The notes under the pieces were generated by a model. That model was not told the DNA's origin. It saw only the letters and a list, made by a program, of their open reading frames with translations, and did no database searches. From NCBI RefSeq assembly GCF_900155965.1, contig NZ_FTMG01000019.1:79618-143617 (forward strand): DNA of 64,000 bases. The letters run 5' to 3'. Origin of the DNA: Mucilaginibacter lappiensis (lineage in GTDB: Bacteria > Bacteroidota > Bacteroidia > Sphingobacteriales > Sphingobacteriaceae). Below are positions 61,749 to 64,000 of this stretch, piece after piece (position 1 is the first letter of the stretch; each line of letters opens with the position of its first letter). Position numbers and translations under genes: made by a program.

Positions 61749-62492
61749 ATGAAATTATTAGAAGGAAAAACAGCGCTTATTACCGGCGCGTCAAAAGGTA
61801 TAGGGCGTAAAATAGCCGAGAAATTTGCCGAGCACGGTGCCAACGTGGCATTTACCTATTTATCGTCGGTTGAAAAAGGCCAGGCGCTGGAGCAGGAGCT
61901 GCAAAGCTTCGGCACCAAAGTAAAAGGTTACCGTTCCGATGCTTCAAAATTTGAGGAAGCCGAAAAACTGATCAATGATATTGTAGCCGATTTTGGCACC
62001 CTGCATATAGTGGTTAACAACGCTGGCATCACTAAAGATGGCCTGCTGATGCGCATGACCGAAGAGAACTGGGACGAAGTGCTGAACGTAAACCTGAAAT
62101 CGATATTTAATGTGACCAAAGCAGCCTCCAAAATCATGATGAAAAACCGTAATGGTGTGTTCATCAACATGAGCTCCGTGGTAGGTGTACAGGGTAATGC
62201 CGGGCAAGCCAACTATGCCGCTTCAAAAGCGGGCATCATTGGTTTCTCCAAATCGGTAGCCAAGGAGTTAGGCTCTCGTAACATCCGTACCAACGTGGTT
62301 GCACCAGGCTTTATCAAAACCGAAATGACTGAAGTACTTGATCCCAAAGTAGTTGCAGACTGGGAAGCTGATATCCCGCTGAAACGTGCCGGTCAACCCG
62401 AGGATGTGGCCAATGCCTGCGTTTTTCTGGCCTCAGATCTGGCCACCTACATTACCGGTCAGGTGATCCCGGTTGATGGCGGAATGCTTTAA
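61749..62492 (+). CDS. fabG: 3-oxoacyl-ACP reductase
   Basis: 247 residues, short-chain dehydrogenase. Cofactor motif TGASKGIG (near 14-21), NNAG, catalytic Ser in MSSVVG and the pair YAASKAG (Tyr and Lys), ending with ITGQVIPVDGGML. Reduces 3-oxoacyl-ACP with NADPH in fatty-acid elongation. Confidence 0.92.
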   Translation: MKLLEGKTALITGASKGIGRKIAEKFAEHGANVAFTYLSSVEKGQALEQELQSFGTKVKGYRSDASKFEEAEKLINDIVADFGTLHIVVNNAGITKDGLLMRMTEENWDEVLNVNLKSIFNVTKAASKIMMKNRNGVFINMSSVVGVQGNAGQANYAASKAGIIGFSKSVAKELGSRNIRTNVVAPGFIKTEMTEVLDPKVVADWEADIPLKRAGQPEDVANACVFLASDLATYITGQVIPVDGGML

Positions 62493-62536
62493 TTGGAAGT
62501 CAAAATTCAAAAGTAAAAAATCAAAACCCATAGAGC

Positions 62537-62624
62537 TTTGTCATCCTGAGCGATAGCGAAGGATCTGTTAACGAACTATGCAAATCGACTAATAGATGCT
62601 TCACTCCGTTCAGCATGACAAATA
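62537..62624. repeat. Intergenic palindromic repeat (family A)
   Basis: TTTGTCATCCTGAG on the left and CTCCGTTCAGCATGACAAA on the right; the right arm is nearly identical to the copy at 10816-10892. Confidence 0.7.
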
Positions 62625-62666
62625 ATAGTTAAAGAAGGCTTAGAATATATCAATACCCATAAACAC

Positions 62667-63149
62667 ATGACAAGCAGAAGCAGTATTTTCTTTACGATGA
62701 TAGCTGCGGTTTGCTTGTCATGTTTTGTTTCTACCAATGGTTTTGCTCAAGTTTCAAAAGGTGATTTTTGGGAAATTAAGTCAGTTAAAAAAAATCACAG
62801 AAACTACTTGGTTTTTGAGTTAAGTGGTAAAACGTTAAAAACCTACAACCTGAATAAACTTACTGGCAAGGATAACATTGAAACATTAAATATATTAGGC
62901 ACCAAAAAAGTTAATAATATTTATTTTGTGCTTTTTACCTACGAGTACCCATCGGTGAATAATAATGGGCAAGGGTATTGCGGTGCAGGCAATGAAGGCT
63001 TTATGGCTCTTATTCATATTAATAAAAAACTGCAATTAATTCGTTTTGAAAAACACCAGGCTTATAGTTGCATCAACAATATTGATACCGTTAAGTTTAT
63101 TTATGATGTTAAGCATCCTGAATATGGCATAAAGCTACCCAATAGATAA
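62667..63149 (+). CDS. Hypothetical secreted protein
   Basis: 160 residues. A signal peptide (IFFTMIAAVCLSCFVSTNGFAQ) is followed by a compact beta-rich domain with several Asn and Lys. Two Cys (in GYCGAGN and YSCINN) could form a disulphide. No family recognised. It precedes another small protein on the same strand. Confidence 0.6.
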   Translation: MTSRSSIFFTMIAAVCLSCFVSTNGFAQVSKGDFWEIKSVKKNHRNYLVFELSGKTLKTYNLNKLTGKDNIETLNILGTKKVNNIYFVLFTYEYPSVNNNGQGYCGAGNEGFMALIHINKKLQLIRFEKHQAYSCINNIDTVKFIYDVKHPEYGIKLPNR

Positions 63150-63220
63150 TATGCCATGTAAAACAATTTTACAACTATCTTGAAGCAGACAATAAAGTTG
63201 TAAGTTAATAACTTAGAAAT

Positions 63221-63616
63221 ATGAAACCCTTAGCCATAATTGGATTTATTGCTGTTATCATAATCAGTTTGTCTTTTAAAAGACAAACTGATTATCAACA
63301 ACGCTCATCATTATATGGCAAATGGAAGCTTTCGGAAATATTTAATGATCCAGGAAATGGGAATGGGAAATGGAATAAAGTAGTCGATACTTCATACAAC
63401 ATACAATTTTATAAGAATGGGCAGATAGATGGTAATTATGACTTTAAAAATGCAACTTATAAAATTAAAGACAGTATTACTTTAGCAATTAAACATGCTG
63501 ACAAAACTATACAGGAATATCATTTTAAAATTCAAGATCAAACGTTGATAATGAGCCCAAGCAAACCTATACTTTGTGATGAGCCCTGTGCTATGAAATA
63601 CATAAAGATGGAATAA
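63221..63616 (+). CDS. Small lipocalin-like protein with palindrome in its 5' coding region
   Basis: 131 residues. An N-terminal membrane or signal segment (LAIIGFIAVIIISLSF) precedes a lipocalin-like beta domain: GKWKLSEIF near 33, then the strands YNIQFYKNGQIDGNY and EYHFKIQDQTLIMS, and CDEPCAMKYIKM at the end. The coding region 63260-63295 is a perfect 36-bp palindrome. Function unknown. Confidence 0.65.
   Translation: MKPLAIIGFIAVIIISLSFKRQTDYQQRSSLYGKWKLSEIFNDPGNGNGKWNKVVDTSYNIQFYKNGQIDGNYDFKNATYKIKDSITLAIKHADKTIQEYHFKIQDQTLIMSPSKPILCDEPCAMKYIKME
63260..63295. repeat. 36-bp perfect palindrome
   Basis: Each arm contains AATCAGTTTGTCTTTT or its exact inverse with no loop and one extra T/A and A/T pair outside. 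It spans codons 14-25 of the small protein gene, where it overlaps the end of the hydrophobic segment. Confidence 0.9.
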
Positions 63617-63660
63617 AGAATTTTTCCGCTTTTCATTAAATAAGATTTACCTTTAGATTA

Positions 63661-63712
63661 GCTTCAACAAGAATAAACGAGTTGTTATTATTGTTGAAGC
63701 TTTCTTTTTGCT
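63661..63712 (+). terminator. Terminator after 63221-63616 gene
   Basis: GCTTCAACAA / TTGTTGAAGC, 10 bp, followed by TTTCTTTTTGCTTC. Confidence 0.75.
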
Positions 63713-63756
63713 TCTTTTTCTTTGTTAACAACTCCGATTTTTGTTAAAAAGATTAA

Positions 63757-63897
63757 CACTGACAGAGGCACATTAAAAGACTTACCAGGCTTAAAGGCCT
63801 ATACTTCGATTCAATCCTCTGTCAGTTTGTTTAAACAAGCATCAAATAGAAATTAGAGTTCTCAGGCTCATTAGTAAGGTATTGATTGTGTTTAAAC
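63757..63897 (+). ncRNA. Candidate bridge RNA in IS110 left end
   Basis: Two consecutive stem-loops with large loops precede the transposase ATG. Stem 1: ACTGACAGAGG (63758-63768) / CCTCTGTCAGT (63816-63826), loop of 47 nt. Stem 2: GTTTAAACAAGCATCAA (63829-63845) / TTGATTGTGTTTAAAC (63882-63897), one small bulge, loop of 36 nt. IS110 elements encode a bridge RNA in this place with target- and donor-binding loops, so I read the pair that way. Boundaries are approximate. Confidence 0.45.
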
Positions 63898-63935
63898 AGG
63901 TTAATCTTGATTTATTAACAATCAAAAGCAAAGTT

Positions 63936-64000
63936 ATGGAATTCACCTATTTCATCGGCACCGATGTGTCAAAAAACGAACTGGATTTTGCAGTGATGCG
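63936..64000 (+). CDS. IS110-family transposase, 3' end outside window
   Basis: The first 21 codons read MEFTYFIGTDVSKNELDFAV, the start of the DEDD recombinase domain with its first Asp at residue 10 (IGTDVSK). The rest is beyond the window. The ATG follows a 300-base non-coding region, as usual for the left end of IS110 elements. Confidence 0.8.
   Translation, partial: MEFTYFIGTDVSKNELDFAVM

Overview
The window looks like a chromosomal segment of a Bacteroidota bacterium, most likely family Sphingobacteriaceae (Mucilaginibacter or Pedobacter-like). The reasons are: a short 286-residue primary sigma factor; promoters with a TAnnTTTG -7 element (upstream of rpoD and purH); weak or absent Shine-Dalgarno sites; outer-membrane receptors with N-terminal carboxypeptidase-regulatory domains; FecI/FecR pairs; DUF5020 and DUF4202 proteins; and intergenic hairpin repeats. 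Genus placement is inference.

Layout. 1-5.1 kb: a universal stress protein (5' end outside the window) coupled to a purple-acid-phosphatase-like enzyme, then a secreted GH18 lipoprotein behind LacI-type operators and a terminated leader, an orphan ORF between duplicated terminators, and an HD hydrolase. 5.3-12.6 kb: a minus-strand phytate locus (TonB receptor, beta-helix lipoprotein, beta-propeller phytase) followed by a TPR/LuxR-type sensor-regulator. 12.8-19.8 kb: a small membrane protein, a tRNA-like remnant, then a plus-strand ferric-siderophore operon (two receptors, a PepSY membrane protein, a 58-residue membrane protein). 19.9-21.7 kb: DoxX and a medium-chain dehydrogenase, separated by two gene remnants. 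21.9-29.3 kb: a surface-signalling region with two LA_2272-type repeat proteins, one fused to an STN domain, a FecI/FecR pair, a barrel protein and a second ECF sigma factor. Two of these genes share a promoter-like block. 29.7-41 kb: DUF488, two CBS-containing ClC proteins, an Fnr-like regulator, DUF5020, DUF4202 and AsmA.

41-47.8 kb: rpoD, a cold shock protein, a FecA-like receptor, a single-domain response regulator and thymidine kinase. 47.9-53.6 kb: the most distinctive locus, seven tandem genes for double-glycine-leader peptides feeding a HlyD protein and a C39-peptidase ABC exporter. A decayed copy of the hlyD 5' end inside the array shows that it grew by tandem duplication. 54-59.8 kb: the cell-shape operon mreB-mreC-mreD-mrdA-rodA. 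60-62.5 kb: purH and fabG. 62.6-64 kb: two small secreted or membrane-anchored proteins, one carrying a 36-bp perfect palindrome in its coding sequence, and the left end of an IS110-family element whose upstream region folds into two large stem-loops like a bridge RNA.

How the parts fit: most accessory genes concern the cell surface (nutrient and metal uptake, surface signalling, peptide export), placed between housekeeping islands. Recombination marks are common: repeat-derived hairpins, gene tails, duplicated terminators and an insertion element.
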